Shown: positions 38,312-47,019 of the stretch, piece after piece
Layout: every line of letters starts with the position of its first letter
Position numbering within the stretch: the first letter of the stretch is position 1
DNA from: Bradyrhizobium genosp. L
Lineage (GTDB): Bacteria > Pseudomonadota > Alphaproteobacteria > Rhizobiales > Xanthobacteraceae
DNA: 64,000 bases
Direction: 5' to 3'
Assembly: GCF_015624485.1 (NCBI RefSeq)
Contig: NZ_CP061378.1
Coordinates: 4,960,001-5,024,000 of the forward strand
Notes under the pieces: generated by a model
Told to the model about the DNA's origin: nothing
Seen by the model: only the letters and a program-made list of their open reading frames with translations
The model's database searches: none
Made by a program: the position numbers and the translations under genes

Positions 38312-39787
38312 ATGACTTTAGCGATGAGCTGGGACGAATGGGCGCAGCATGATGGAACGGCGCTCGCCGCCCGCGTCAGGAGGGGCGAGCTCACGCCGAA
38401 GGAGCTGGCAGCGCAGGCCGCCGCCGGGGTCGCCAGGGTCGATGGCGCGCTCTCCGGCGTCGTCGAGCTGTTCGACGACGTGATCGCCGATCCCGCCCGC
38501 GACGGCGTCAACCTCGACGGCCCGTTCGCCGGCCTGCCCTTCCTGATGAAGGATCTCGGCCCGACGCTGAAGGGGCGGCTGCAGGAGATGGGCTCGCTGA
38601 TGATGCGCGGCAATCGCGCCAAGGAAGATACCTTCCTGACGACGCAGCTGCGCAAGGCCGGCCTCAACCTGATCGGCCGCACCACGACGCCGGAATTCGG
38701 GGTCTGCAGCTCTGCGGAAAATCCCGCCGTCTATGTCACGCGCAATCCCTGGAATACCGACTACACCACCTGCGGCTCGTCGGCCGGCAGCGCGGCGATG
38801 GTCGCCGCCGGCGCAGTCCCGATCGCGCACGCGACCGACGGCGGCGGCTCGATCCGCATTCCAGCCGGGGTCAACGGCAATATCGGGCTAAAAGTGTCGC
38901 GCGGCGTGTTCTCGCTTGCGCCGCATCTGTCCGATCTCTCCGGCCTGGTCTCGATCCAGGGCTGCCAGTCGCGCACGGTGCGCGACACCGCCGCCTTTGT
39001 CGACGCCTGCCGCGGGCCCGCGCCCGGCGAGTTCATCCCGTTCTGGAGTTCGAGCGAGCCATACACGGCGATGATCGCGCGCGATCCCGGCCGTCTCAGG
39101 ATCGCACTGTCGCACCAATGGGGCGACCATCGCGCGACGCCGCACATCGCAGCCGAGCTCGAACGGGTCGGACGCTTCCTCGAAGGCCTCGGCCATCAGG
39201 TCGACTACGCCCTGCCCGCGATCGACTACCAGGCGGCGTTCGCCGCCCAGACCACCTGCTACATCAGCAATTTCGCGGTCGTGATCGGCAACATGCTGGC
39301 GGCGCGCGAGATGGAGCGTCCGCCGGCGGATTTGATCGAGCCGATCAACATCCGGATCTGGGAGCATGGCAAAGACACGAGCTTCGCCGATCGCGCCCGC
39401 ATGCAGGCGGTCTTCAACACGACATCGCGCGGCTTCGGCGCTTTCTTCGAGGACTGGGACATCATCCTGACGCCGGTCACGGCGCTGCCGACGCCGAAGG
39501 TCGGCACCACGGAGTATCTCACCATCAGCGACAATCCATCGGTGCTGGACTGGTTCGGCAATCTCTGGCGCAATTTCGCATTCACGCCGCTTGCCAATCT
39601 CTGCGGCATCCCGGCGATCTCGCTGCCGCTCGCAACCAACGAGCACGGCCTGCCGCTCGGCATCCAGGCGATCGCCAGGCAGGCCAATGACGGTCTGTTG
39701 CTGCAGCTCTCGGCCCAGATCGAGCGCGCCATCGGCGGCAAATGGAACGACGGCAAGTTGCCGGGCGTGCATGTCGCGCACGGCTAG
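38312..39787 (+). CDS. Amidase (amidase signature family)
   Basis: A 491-residue amide hydrolase of the amidase-signature family. The Ser-cisSer-Lys triad regions are visible: the lysine in LPFLMKDLGPT, the cis-serine stretch CGSSAGSAAMVAAGAVPIAH, and the nucleophile serine in DGGGSIRIPAG. The typical GGSSGGS is altered to CGSSAGSA. Substrate unknown. The next gene encodes a PaaI-like thioesterase 34 bases downstream, so the two may be co-transcribed and act on related acyl substrates. Confidence 0.92.
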   Translation: MTLAMSWDEWAQHDGTALAARVRRGELTPKELAAQAAAGVARVDGALSGVVELFDDVIADPARDGVNLDGPFAGLPFLMKDLGPTLKGRLQEMGSLMMRGNRAKEDTFLTTQLRKAGLNLIGRTTTPEFGVCSSAENPAVYVTRNPWNTDYTTCGSSAGSAAMVAAGAVPIAHATDGGGSIRIPAGVNGNIGLKVSRGVFSLAPHLSDLSGLVSIQGCQSRTVRDTAAFVDACRGPAPGEFIPFWSSSEPYTAMIARDPGRLRIALSHQWGDHRATPHIAAELERVGRFLEGLGHQVDYALPAIDYQAAFAAQTTCYISNFAVVIGNMLAAREMERPPADLIEPINIRIWEHGKDTSFADRARMQAVFNTTSRGFGAFFEDWDIILTPVTALPTPKVGTTEYLTISDNPSVLDWFGNLWRNFAFTPLANLCGIPAISLPLATNEHGLPLGIQAIARQANDGLLLQLSAQIERAIGGKWNDGKLPGVHVAHG

Positions 39788-39821
39788 GCCACGATGACAT
39801 CAGCAGGGGAAACGGAACGTC

Positions 39822-40277
39822 ATGCAGCAGGCCGGTGAGTTCGGAATCGAAGATGCGAGACGCGCGCTCGGCGAGATCTTTGCGCCGTGGGTGCTGGAGC
39901 TCAACCTGTCGCTCGAGCAGTTCGAGTTCACCCCGCCGCCCGGCAACGCGGCCGACTGGCAGCCCGGCGCCGTGCTGCGCATGCCGTTCTCCGAACGGCT
40001 GTGCCGCAGTGGCGGCATCGTCAGCGGCCAGGCGCTGATGGCCTTCGCCGACACCGCGATGGTGATCGCCAACCTCGCCGCCAACAAAGGCTATCGGCCG
40101 ATGACGACGGTCGATCAGACCACGCATTTCATGCGCGCGGTGACCGCTTCCGACGTGCTCGCCGATGCGCGCGTGGTCAGGCTCGGCCGCACCATGAGCT
40201 TCGGTCGCGTCACGCTTTTGTCCGCCACCGACAACAAGCCGGTGGCGATGGTCTCGAGCGCGTTCGCGATGCTGTAA
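39822..40277 (+). CDS. PaaI family hotdog thioesterase
   Basis: A 151-residue thioesterase of the PaaI/hotdog superfamily with the core GGIVSGQALMAFADTAMVIA (the HGG-type glycine motif here reads SGGIVSGQ) and the strand TTVDQTTHFMRAV. It is likely to hydrolyse acyl-CoA. GGGGAAACGG precedes the ATG at 39822. It ends one base before the convergent HdeA-like gene. Confidence 0.88.
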   Translation: MQQAGEFGIEDARRALGEIFAPWVLELNLSLEQFEFTPPPGNAADWQPGAVLRMPFSERLCRSGGIVSGQALMAFADTAMVIANLAANKGYRPMTTVDQTTHFMRAVTASDVLADARVVRLGRTMSFGRVTLLSATDNKPVAMVSSAFAML

Positions 40278-40571
40278 CTACTTGCCGAGCACGGCCTCGG
40301 CGGCGTTGACGATGCTCATCGTCGGGTTCTTGCCGCAATAGGTGCCGAACTTCTTGGCGTTCTCGACGAACACGTCGGTGTCGATGATCGCCTCGTCGGA
40401 ATCGCCCTTGTACCAGCCGTCCATCCAGGTCAGCACCATCTTGATGGTGTCGTCGCCGCCTTCGACGAACTGCTTGCAAGTCATGGTCGAGAGGTCGAGG
40501 ACGACGGCATTGGCCGGCGCGGACGACAGGGCGAGCGCGGCGGCGAGCAGGATCGAGGCAGTGACCTTCAT
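40278..40571 (-). CDS. HdeA/HdeB-like periplasmic protein
   Basis: A 97-residue protein with a signal peptide (MKVTASILLAAALALSSAPA then NAV) and the HdeA/HdeB-type core: MTCKQFVEGGDDTIKMVLTW, MDGWYKG, ending CGKNPTMSIVNAAEAV. The two cysteines (TCK and TYCG) are placed as in the acid-stress chaperones, where they form a disulfide. The start at 40571 has GGAG upstream. Acid-chaperone activity is inferred from family. Confidence 0.85.
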   Translation of the reverse strand: MKVTASILLAAALALSSAPANAVVLDLSTMTCKQFVEGGDDTIKMVLTWMDGWYKGDSDEAIIDTDVFVENAKKFGTYCGKNPTMSIVNAAEAVLGK

Positions 40572-40785
40572 CGGAAATCTCCGTAAGCAATGTCTGAAAA
40601 TGAACAGATCGCTGGGAATCCCCCGGCGACTCCGCACGCGAATTCGTAAACGAAACGTCGCGGCACCTGCAAGCATGACACCGCGCCGATCAAACCGCAC
40701 GTCGTTTCGATGCGCGCGTTGAGAAATCGTGTTTCTGATTTATGACAATGCCGCGGTGCAACGGGCACGCCGGCGGATCAGAGCT

Positions 40786-42810
40786 TCAGACAGCGTTGAC
40801 GCGGCGCGCCCTCCGCCGGCGCCGCAGCAATACGACCAACGCAACGAGGGCAATCAGCACGAGCAGCGCCTCGATCGCCTTGACTGCAAACCTCCCACCA
40901 GGACGGTCGACCAGCCGCGTCCATAGCGATGCGCCCTCGCCCGGCTGCGGCAGGCGAAATGCCACAACGCTGTCGCCGATCGAGGTACCGGCCTCGGAAT
41001 GGCCGCCGGCGCCGATCGCGACATACTGCTCGCCCTTCCACAGATAGGTCATCGGATTGGCGACGCCCGGCACCGGCAGGCGGCCGAGCCACAACTCGCG
41101 GCCCGACTTCGCATCGAAGGCGCGCAGATAGGCATCCATCGCGCCCGTGAACACCAATCCGCTTGCGGTGATCACGACGCCGCTGAGCAGCGGCGTGCCG
41201 GTATGGAGCGCAATGCCGAGCGGCGCCAGATCCTCGCTGGTGCCGACCATCGAATGCCAGAGGATCTTGCCGGCCTTGAGGTCGACCGCCACCATCTCGC
41301 CCCAGGGCGGCTTGTTGCAGGGCGTGCCGAGCGGCGACACCGCAAGCCCGCGCAACATCGCGAACGGCGCACCCTCCTGCCGGCCGAAATCATGGCCCGG
41401 CGGCGGATTGAAGCCCTTGGCCTCCTCACGCGGCATCAGCTTGACGATGTGGATGGCGTGGCTGACATTGGCGTAGAGGATCTGGTTGACCGGATCGAAC
41501 GCCGCGCTGCCCCAGTTCACGCCGCCGCCGGTCATCGGATAGACCACCGTGCCCTGCGTCGAGGGCGGCGTGAACAGACCCTCGTTGCGCGAAGCGGCGA
41601 GCAGCTGCTCGCAAGCTGAACGCCCAAAACCCTGGGTCACATCGTCGACGGAGACGCGTTGCGTCAACAGCGGCGGCACATGGGTCGGGAACGGCTGCGT
41701 CGGCGACAATTGCTCGCCTTCCGCGCCACCCTGTGGCACCGCGCGCTCCTCGACCGGCCACACCGGCTTGCCGGTGTCACGGTCGAGCACGAACACGAAG
41801 CCCGTCTTGGTCGGCTGGATCACGACGTCGCGCTGGCCATCGCCGGTGTCGATCCGTGCCAGCGTCGGCTGCGCGGGCAGATCGTAGTCCCAGACATCGT
41901 GATGCACGGTCTGGAACGCCCACACCAATTCGCCGGTCTCGATCCGCAACGCCACCACCGAGTTGGCGTGCTCATCATTGCCCGGTCGCTTGCCGCCCCA
42001 AAAATCCGGGCTCGGCGATGTCGTCGGCAGGAACACCAGTCCCCGCGCCTCGTCGACCGACATCGGCGCCCAGACATTGCTGTGGCCGGCGCTGACCCCG
42101 TCATGAACCAGCGGATCGAAACTCCAGCGCGGCTGCCCCGTCCTTGCGTCGAAGGCCCGCACCGCGCCGAGCGGCGCATCGGCCCGGACGTTGTCGGCGA
42201 TCGACGATCCCACCACCACGACGCCGTGGCCGATCACCGGCGCAGAGGTAATCTGGAATTCGCCGGGCCACTTCAGACCGATCCCGGGATTGATCCTGAT
42301 CTCGCCACCGCTGCCGAAATCCGCGCACGGCTTTCCGGTCTTGGCATCGAGCGCAATCAGCCGGACGTCGTTGGTGCCGGTGAAGATCCGCGACCGGCAC
42401 GCCGCGCCTTCCGGTGCGCGGTCGTCGACCCAGTAGGCGACGCCGCGGCAGTTGTAGCGGTTGGCCGGGCGCTGCGCGGTCGAGATCTTCGGATCGAAGC
42501 GCCATTTTGGTGCACCGGTGCCGGGATCGAGCGCGATCACCTCGTTGAACGGCGTGCAGAAGATCAGGCTGTCTTCGACGAACAGCGGCGTCGCCTCGAA
42601 CTTGGTGCGCTTCATCACCTCGGGCGCGCGGCTTTCGAGATCGCCGGTGCGGAAGTCCCAGGCGCGCAGCAGCGTGCCGACATTGTCAGGCGTGATCTGG
42701 TCGAGCCGTGAGAAGCGCTGTCCGCCGCGGTCGCCGCCCCAATGCTCCCAGGCCAGCGCGGGCGAAGCAACACACAGCAGCACAGTGAGCAGACGAAGCA
42801 GGGATCGCAT
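40786..42810 (-). CDS. PQQ-dependent (quinoprotein) dehydrogenase with C-terminal membrane anchor
   Basis: A 674-residue periplasmic quinoprotein of the glucose/quinate dehydrogenase-like group. It has a cleavable signal peptide (LLTVLLCVASPALA), an eight-bladed PQQ propeller with many blade-closing motifs (FDARTGQPRWSFDP, VVALRIETGELVWAFQ, LDRDTGKPVWPVEE), active-site stretches HHDVWDYDLPAQP and PMTGGGVNWGSAAFDP, then a single C-terminal helix (LLVLIALVALVVLL, about 645-660) followed by RRRRRARR. Classical membrane glucose dehydrogenases instead carry five helices at the N-terminus, so anchoring here is reversed. Substrate unknown; alcohols or sugars are candidates. GGAGGAC precedes the ATG. 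Confidence 0.9.
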   Translation of the reverse strand: MRSLLRLLTVLLCVASPALAWEHWGGDRGGQRFSRLDQITPDNVGTLLRAWDFRTGDLESRAPEVMKRTKFEATPLFVEDSLIFCTPFNEVIALDPGTGAPKWRFDPKISTAQRPANRYNCRGVAYWVDDRAPEGAACRSRIFTGTNDVRLIALDAKTGKPCADFGSGGEIRINPGIGLKWPGEFQITSAPVIGHGVVVVGSSIADNVRADAPLGAVRAFDARTGQPRWSFDPLVHDGVSAGHSNVWAPMSVDEARGLVFLPTTSPSPDFWGGKRPGNDEHANSVVALRIETGELVWAFQTVHHDVWDYDLPAQPTLARIDTGDGQRDVVIQPTKTGFVFVLDRDTGKPVWPVEERAVPQGGAEGEQLSPTQPFPTHVPPLLTQRVSVDDVTQGFGRSACEQLLAASRNEGLFTPPSTQGTVVYPMTGGGVNWGSAAFDPVNQILYANVSHAIHIVKLMPREEAKGFNPPPGHDFGRQEGAPFAMLRGLAVSPLGTPCNKPPWGEMVAVDLKAGKILWHSMVGTSEDLAPLGIALHTGTPLLSGVVITASGLVFTGAMDAYLRAFDAKSGRELWLGRLPVPGVANPMTYLWKGEQYVAIGAGGHSEAGTSIGDSVVAFRLPQPGEGASLWTRLVDRPGGRFAVKAIEALLVLIALVALVVLLRRRRRARRVNAV

Positions 42811-42878
42811 CGCGTCCTCCGGCCGATGCGATCATTCCCGTTCGCCGCATCCGGCAGACGATGTAAGCGATCGCTGCC

Positions 42879-44357
42879 TCAGTATCTACCCCCGCGGCCA
42901 CGTCCGCCGCCATAACCATAGCCGTACCCGCCACCACGAAAACCGCCGCCATAGCCGATGCCGACACCGACCGGCGGCCCCACCGGTTCGTAGACCACGG
43001 CCGGCGGCGGACGGCGCACCACCACGACATCGTCGTCATCGGCGGCGCGCGCCCGGCGGGTCTTGCCGCGCTTCGGCGGTTCGGTTTCGACGCGCTTTTT
43101 CTTCGCCGGGGCATAGGCTTTCTCGAGCGTCGGCGCATCGACCTTCTTCAACGGCGCCGGCGCGACGCTGCACGGACAGGTCGGGCCGGCCAGCGCGACA
43201 TTGGTCGCCGGCACGATGGCGGCCATGGTGTCGGGCCGGTAGCGCAGCCGCTCGATCATCTTGCGCGCGGTCAAGGTGAGATCGCTGTCGGGATACTGCG
43301 CGAGGAAGGCGCGATAGGCCGCCGCCGTGTTGGCGAGCACGGCATTTTCCCACGCCACCATGCGGCGATGCCGGTCGAGCCAGTCACGCGCCTGCAGCCC
43401 GCGCGGCGTGCCGGCATAGACCTTGGCGAAAGCCTCATAGGCTTCATCGGTGGCGGCGCCCACGATCAGCTCGTTGGACGCTTCGACCGGCTTGCCCTGC
43501 AATTCGCGCGTCCAATCGTAGACGCTGCGCTTCGCCGCATCCGGCTTCGGCTCGACCGCGGACGCCTGCGCCTGCTCAGGCGCCGACGCCGGACCGGCGA
43601 CGAAGCGGAAATCCTCGGTCAGCGACGATGAATCCCACGGCGTCTGACGGCCGTCGGTCGCCTGGTTCACGGCAAGGCGGACGCGCTTGAACGTGTCCTC
43701 GATCGGAACGCCCGGCTGCTTGGCGGTGGCCAGCAAGGCCGTCGTGTACGGGCTGTTGGCGCCGCTGCCATCTTCGGCCTCAGCGCCCGGCGAGGTCGAG
43801 AACGACACGAAGGTGCCGGGCGCGCCGATCCTGGCGTCGACGATCGCAAGCCCATGGCCCGCGGTCTTGCTGAGCTCGGGGAACGGATTGTTGCGGCAGG
43901 CATCCAGCAACAGGATCCGCATCCGGCTCGGCACCGAGGCCAGCGTGTTCAGGATGTCGTTGAGGCGCACCGCCTGGAGCGGAATGTCGGCCTCGCGCTT
44001 CGGGTCGACATCGACCGGCACCAAATAATTCTCGCCGTCGATCTGCAGGCCGTGTCCGGCGTAGAACACCAGCGCGACGGCGTCGGCGCCCTTGGCCGCG
44101 ACCTCGGCGGCGAAGTCGCTGATCCGGGTGCGCATCTCGTCCTGCGACAGATCGGAGGCCGACGTCACCGTGAACCCGGCATTGGTCAGCATCTCGGACA
44201 TCGCTCTCGCGTCGTTGGCGGGATTGGGCAACGCCGGCACGGATTTGTAGGCCGACTGCCCGATCACCAGCGCAAGCCGGTTCTCGGCGAGCGCCGGACC
44301 ATTCGAGAGGAAGATGACGGCCGGCACGATCAGGCTGAGCAGCAAGCGTCTGAACAC
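42879..44357 (-). CDS. Exported caspase-like (metacaspase/peptidase C14) protein with Gly/Tyr-rich tail
   Basis: A 492-residue protein starting at a GTG (44357) after GGGAGG. It has a signal peptide (LLLSLIVPAVIFLSNGPALA), then a caspase-fold domain (about 25-255) with the catalytic dyad H102 in FYAGHGLQIDG and C154 in LLLDACRNNPF. A helical, TPR-like region with cysteines follows, then a basic linker (KKKRVETEPPKRGKTRRARA) and a C-terminal Gly/Tyr/Arg tail (GGYGYGYGGGRGRGGRY). Caspase-like proteins cleave after basic or acidic residues; the target here is unknown. Export to the periplasm separates it from most cytoplasmic metacaspases. Confidence 0.9.
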   Translation of the reverse strand: MFRRLLLSLIVPAVIFLSNGPALAENRLALVIGQSAYKSVPALPNPANDARAMSEMLTNAGFTVTSASDLSQDEMRTRISDFAAEVAAKGADAVALVFYAGHGLQIDGENYLVPVDVDPKREADIPLQAVRLNDILNTLASVPSRMRILLLDACRNNPFPELSKTAGHGLAIVDARIGAPGTFVSFSTSPGAEAEDGSGANSPYTTALLATAKQPGVPIEDTFKRVRLAVNQATDGRQTPWDSSSLTEDFRFVAGPASAPEQAQASAVEPKPDAAKRSVYDWTRELQGKPVEASNELIVGAATDEAYEAFAKVYAGTPRGLQARDWLDRHRRMVAWENAVLANTAAAYRAFLAQYPDSDLTLTARKMIERLRYRPDTMAAIVPATNVALAGPTCPCSVAPAPLKKVDAPTLEKAYAPAKKKRVETEPPKRGKTRRARAADDDDVVVVRRPPPAVVYEPVGPPVGVGIGYGGGFRGGGYGYGYGGGRGRGGRY

Positions 44358-44483
44358 GGCGACCTCCCGACCACGGCATCAACAATGGGTCGGGAGTATG
44401 CGGCGAAGGTTCACGCCGATCTGTGATGCAGCTCACGGCAGTGGTCGAATTGTCGCAGCCAACGATGATCGACGCCGGCGAAT

Positions 44484-44723
44484 CTATTTCGGCTTCTTGG
44501 CAGGATCGACCGCCGGCTTGGTGACGCCCCAGGGATCGTATTTTTCCTTGGGCGTGGGGATGCGGTCGAGCGCGGCCTTGTAGGCCTTCTCGTCGACCTT
44601 GGGCTTGGCGTCGGCCGGCTTGTCCTGGCCCTTCGCCCCGCGGTGCCCCTGCGCCAAAGCCGGGCTCAAGGCCGGACCTGCGACCAGCGCGAGAATGACG
44701 GCAGCGACCGTGACGCTCTTCAT
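44484..44723 (-). CDS. Small secreted DPWG-motif protein
   Basis: A 79-residue exported protein: signal peptide ending near LSPALAQ, then a Lys-rich mature part with DEKAYKAALDRIPTPKEKYD followed by PWG and VDPAKKPK. It shares KAYK-x2-L-x2-IP-x2-K-x3-DPWG with the protein at 37648-37935. GAGAGG precedes the ATG. Function unknown. It lies upstream of the caspase-like gene on the same strand with a 126-base gap. Confidence 0.8.
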   Translation of the reverse strand: MKSVTVAAVILALVAGPALSPALAQGHRGAKGQDKPADAKPKVDEKAYKAALDRIPTPKEKYDPWGVTKPAVDPAKKPK

Positions 44724-44874
44724 GTCTATTCCTCTCCCCTGCCGGTGATGGAAACATCCGGCAACACCCCGGGCCGATCATAACGTCTCTCTCGACATTT
44801 GTTGATCGGCAAAACTGCAACGCCGCGCGAATTAAGCACGACCAGGGGGCGCAATCTTGGCGACGGCACATTAA

Positions 44875-45330
44875 ATGATCGCCATGGGACAGGGACAGAT
44901 AAGCGTGGCAGCGCTGCTCGCCGGCTGCGCGTTGGCATTGGGCGGCTGTGGGCTCGCCGACAGCCACGCGGTGTGGCCGGAGGCGTTGCGCGTCAAGGCG
45001 AACGAGCCAGCGCCGCTGGAAGCGCCTCCGGACGTCAAGCGTCTGGTCGGCGGCAAACTGGATGCGGTGTTCACCGCGGGCTCGCAGCCGAGCCATGTGC
45101 GGGTCTCCGCCCCGTTGCACGACCCGCGCGGCATCGGCTGGACGGCTTGCGTCCGCGCCGAGCTGACATCGGTCGTCGGCAAGCCGCTCGGCACCCAGAC
45201 CTACCGCGTCTTCATCGACAACGGCACGGTCTATGACCGCAAGCTCGCCGAGGCCGACGACAATTGCCTGACGGAGAACTACGAGGCGATCGAGGCCGCA
45301 GCGCCGATCGGCTCGACGGCCGCGCGATAG
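44875..45330 (+). CDS. Putative lipoprotein, 151 residues
   Basis: Starts MIAMGQGQISVAALLAGCAL; the lipobox is LALGGCG (cysteine 25), giving an anchored protein of about 127 residues. An ATG at 44884 is an alternative start. The mature part has HVRVSAPLHDPRGIGWTACV and TQTYRVFIDNGTVYDRKLA, a pattern common in small Rhizobiales lipoproteins, with two cysteines (TACV and DNCL) that may pair. Function unknown. Confidence 0.75.
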   Translation: MIAMGQGQISVAALLAGCALALGGCGLADSHAVWPEALRVKANEPAPLEAPPDVKRLVGGKLDAVFTAGSQPSHVRVSAPLHDPRGIGWTACVRAELTSVVGKPLGTQTYRVFIDNGTVYDRKLAEADDNCLTENYEAIEAAAPIGSTAAR

Positions 45331-45390
45331 GAGGCGACGTGGTTGCACCGCTCGCCCAGCACGCGGCGTCGTCACCCGTGCATGCGGCTT

Positions 45391-45488
45391 CGTCATTCCG
45401 GGGCTCGCGTCAGCGAAAGCCTGGAATCCATAACCACGATCCTGAGTATGGATTCCGGGCTCATGCTTCGGATGCCCCGGAATAACGG
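45391..45488. repeat. Dispersed palindromic repeat, CGTCATTCCGGGGC type
   Basis: Outer arms CGTCATTCCGGGGC and GCCCCGGAATAACG, inner pair GGAATCCATA and TATGGATTCC. A related copy lies at 51524-51632. It occupies the 323-base gap between the lipoprotein and acetyltransferase-like genes; nothing else was seen in that gap apart from a possible short leader. Confidence 0.87.
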
Positions 45489-45653
45489 CGAGAGCCCGCC
45501 ATAGACCGGCACGACGGCCATGCTCAACGGCTCGTTAACATTACCGCTCAAATTGCCCGAAGGCCGCGGCGGCATTATCCATCTGTTTCCGCTAGCGTTG
45601 CCGGTGACGACGCGGGCCGGCTGGGAACCGGCTTCGCGCGGGGAAAACGGGAC

Positions 45654-46835
45654 GTGGCCGAACTCGCTGACCAGGCAGTGCTCCACCGTGCATCGCGACG
45701 CGATGCCACGGATGCGCATGGGCTGCCGCCGCTGTCCGACATTCCGATCACGCAATGGCGCGCGGTCGCCGATCGCGCGATCGAGCTCAACGGCTACTAT
45801 CAGCCGGACTGGGAATTGGCGGTCAACGCCTCCGCGCGTGGCCGCACCGACGCCTCGGCGCTGAGTGCCACCAACGACGCGGGCCAGTTGATCGGGCTGC
45901 TGCCGGTCGTCCCGATGCGGCGGATCTACAAGACGCCGCTGCCTGCGCTGGTCGGCGCCGAACCCTATGGCACGCTGTGCACGCCGCTGCTCGATCGCGA
46001 TACCGCCGAGGACGCGGTTACGAAGATACTGCGGCAGGCGCGCGATGCGGGCGCGCATGCGCTGATCCTCCGCACGATGTCGCTCGAAGGCCCGGCGATG
46101 GCGGCGATCAGCGCCGTGCTGGCGCGCGACGGGCTGCACCCGCGCGTGCTGAGCGCCTGGCAGCGCGCGCAACTGGACGCGACGCGCGATGCCGACACCT
46201 TGCTGCGCGATGGGCTTGGGCCGAAAAAGTTGAAGGAGCTGCGCCGGCAGCGTCACCGCCTCGCCGCCCATGGCGCGGTGCGCTTCGAGGTCGCGCGCGG
46301 CCCGCGCGAAGTCGCATCGGCCCTCGAGACCTTTCTCGCGCTAGAAGCCGGCGGCTGGAAAGGCAGACGCGGCACGGCGCTGAGCCAACATGCCGGCGAT
46401 GCAATTTTCATCCGCCGCGCCACGGTTGCGATGGCCGAGGCCGGCGGCTGCGAGCTCGTCATCCTGCATGCAGGCGAGACGCCGGTCGCGGGCGGCATCG
46501 TGGTGCGCCATCGGGACCGCGCCTTCTTCTTCAAGATCGGCATCGACGAGCGCTTCGCAAAATTCTCGCCCGGCGCACAACTGACGCTGGATCTCACCCG
46601 TCACCTCTGCGCCGATCCGGCGATCGTCTCGGCCGATTCCACGGCCGCGCCGGGCCACCCCATGATCGAGCCGATCTGGCGCGGCCGGTTCGCGATCGGC
46701 GATGTGCTGCTGCCGCTGCGTCGCAACGATCCGCTTGTTGCAATGATCCACGCCGCGGTGACGCTGCACAAGGTCGCCTACGAGCTCGCGCGTGGCGCGA
46801 TCCATCTCCTCCGCAATCGGCGCGCGCCTTCCTGA
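45654..46835 (+). CDS. GNAT-fold acyltransferase-like protein (CelD/BcsL-type)
   Basis: A 393-residue protein starting at GTG 45654 after GGGGAAAACGGG. It resembles the CelD/BcsL or FemAB-like group of double GNAT proteins: an N-terminal half with LIGLLPVVPMRRIYKTPLPA and YGTLCTPLLDR, and a C-terminal GNAT half with FLALEAGGWKGRRGTALSQH, ELVILHAGETPVAGGIVVRH, FFFKIGIDERFAKFSPGAQL. The motif WKGRxGTAL is typical of the family. Relatives act in surface polysaccharide synthesis; the substrate here is unknown. Confidence 0.85.
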   Translation: MAELADQAVLHRASRRDATDAHGLPPLSDIPITQWRAVADRAIELNGYYQPDWELAVNASARGRTDASALSATNDAGQLIGLLPVVPMRRIYKTPLPALVGAEPYGTLCTPLLDRDTAEDAVTKILRQARDAGAHALILRTMSLEGPAMAAISAVLARDGLHPRVLSAWQRAQLDATRDADTLLRDGLGPKKLKELRRQRHRLAAHGAVRFEVARGPREVASALETFLALEAGGWKGRRGTALSQHAGDAIFIRRATVAMAEAGGCELVILHAGETPVAGGIVVRHRDRAFFFKIGIDERFAKFSPGAQLTLDLTRHLCADPAIVSADSTAAPGHPMIEPIWRGRFAIGDVLLPLRRNDPLVAMIHAAVTLHKVAYELARGAIHLLRNRRAPS

Positions 46836-47019
46836 GAACGAGCGAGCCACGCTCGACCCGCTGGAACGTGTGCACTGCACGTTCCCGCCCCTTCGCGTTT
46901 TGCCTCCCGAAACATTTCATCGCCGCGCCGGAACCGATCTCAGCCGGTTTGCTAAGTCGCGCCCGTGCCGCGGCAGGCGTAGGGTGCGCTCCTCACCATA
47001 AGAAAATACGGGAGGCCCA

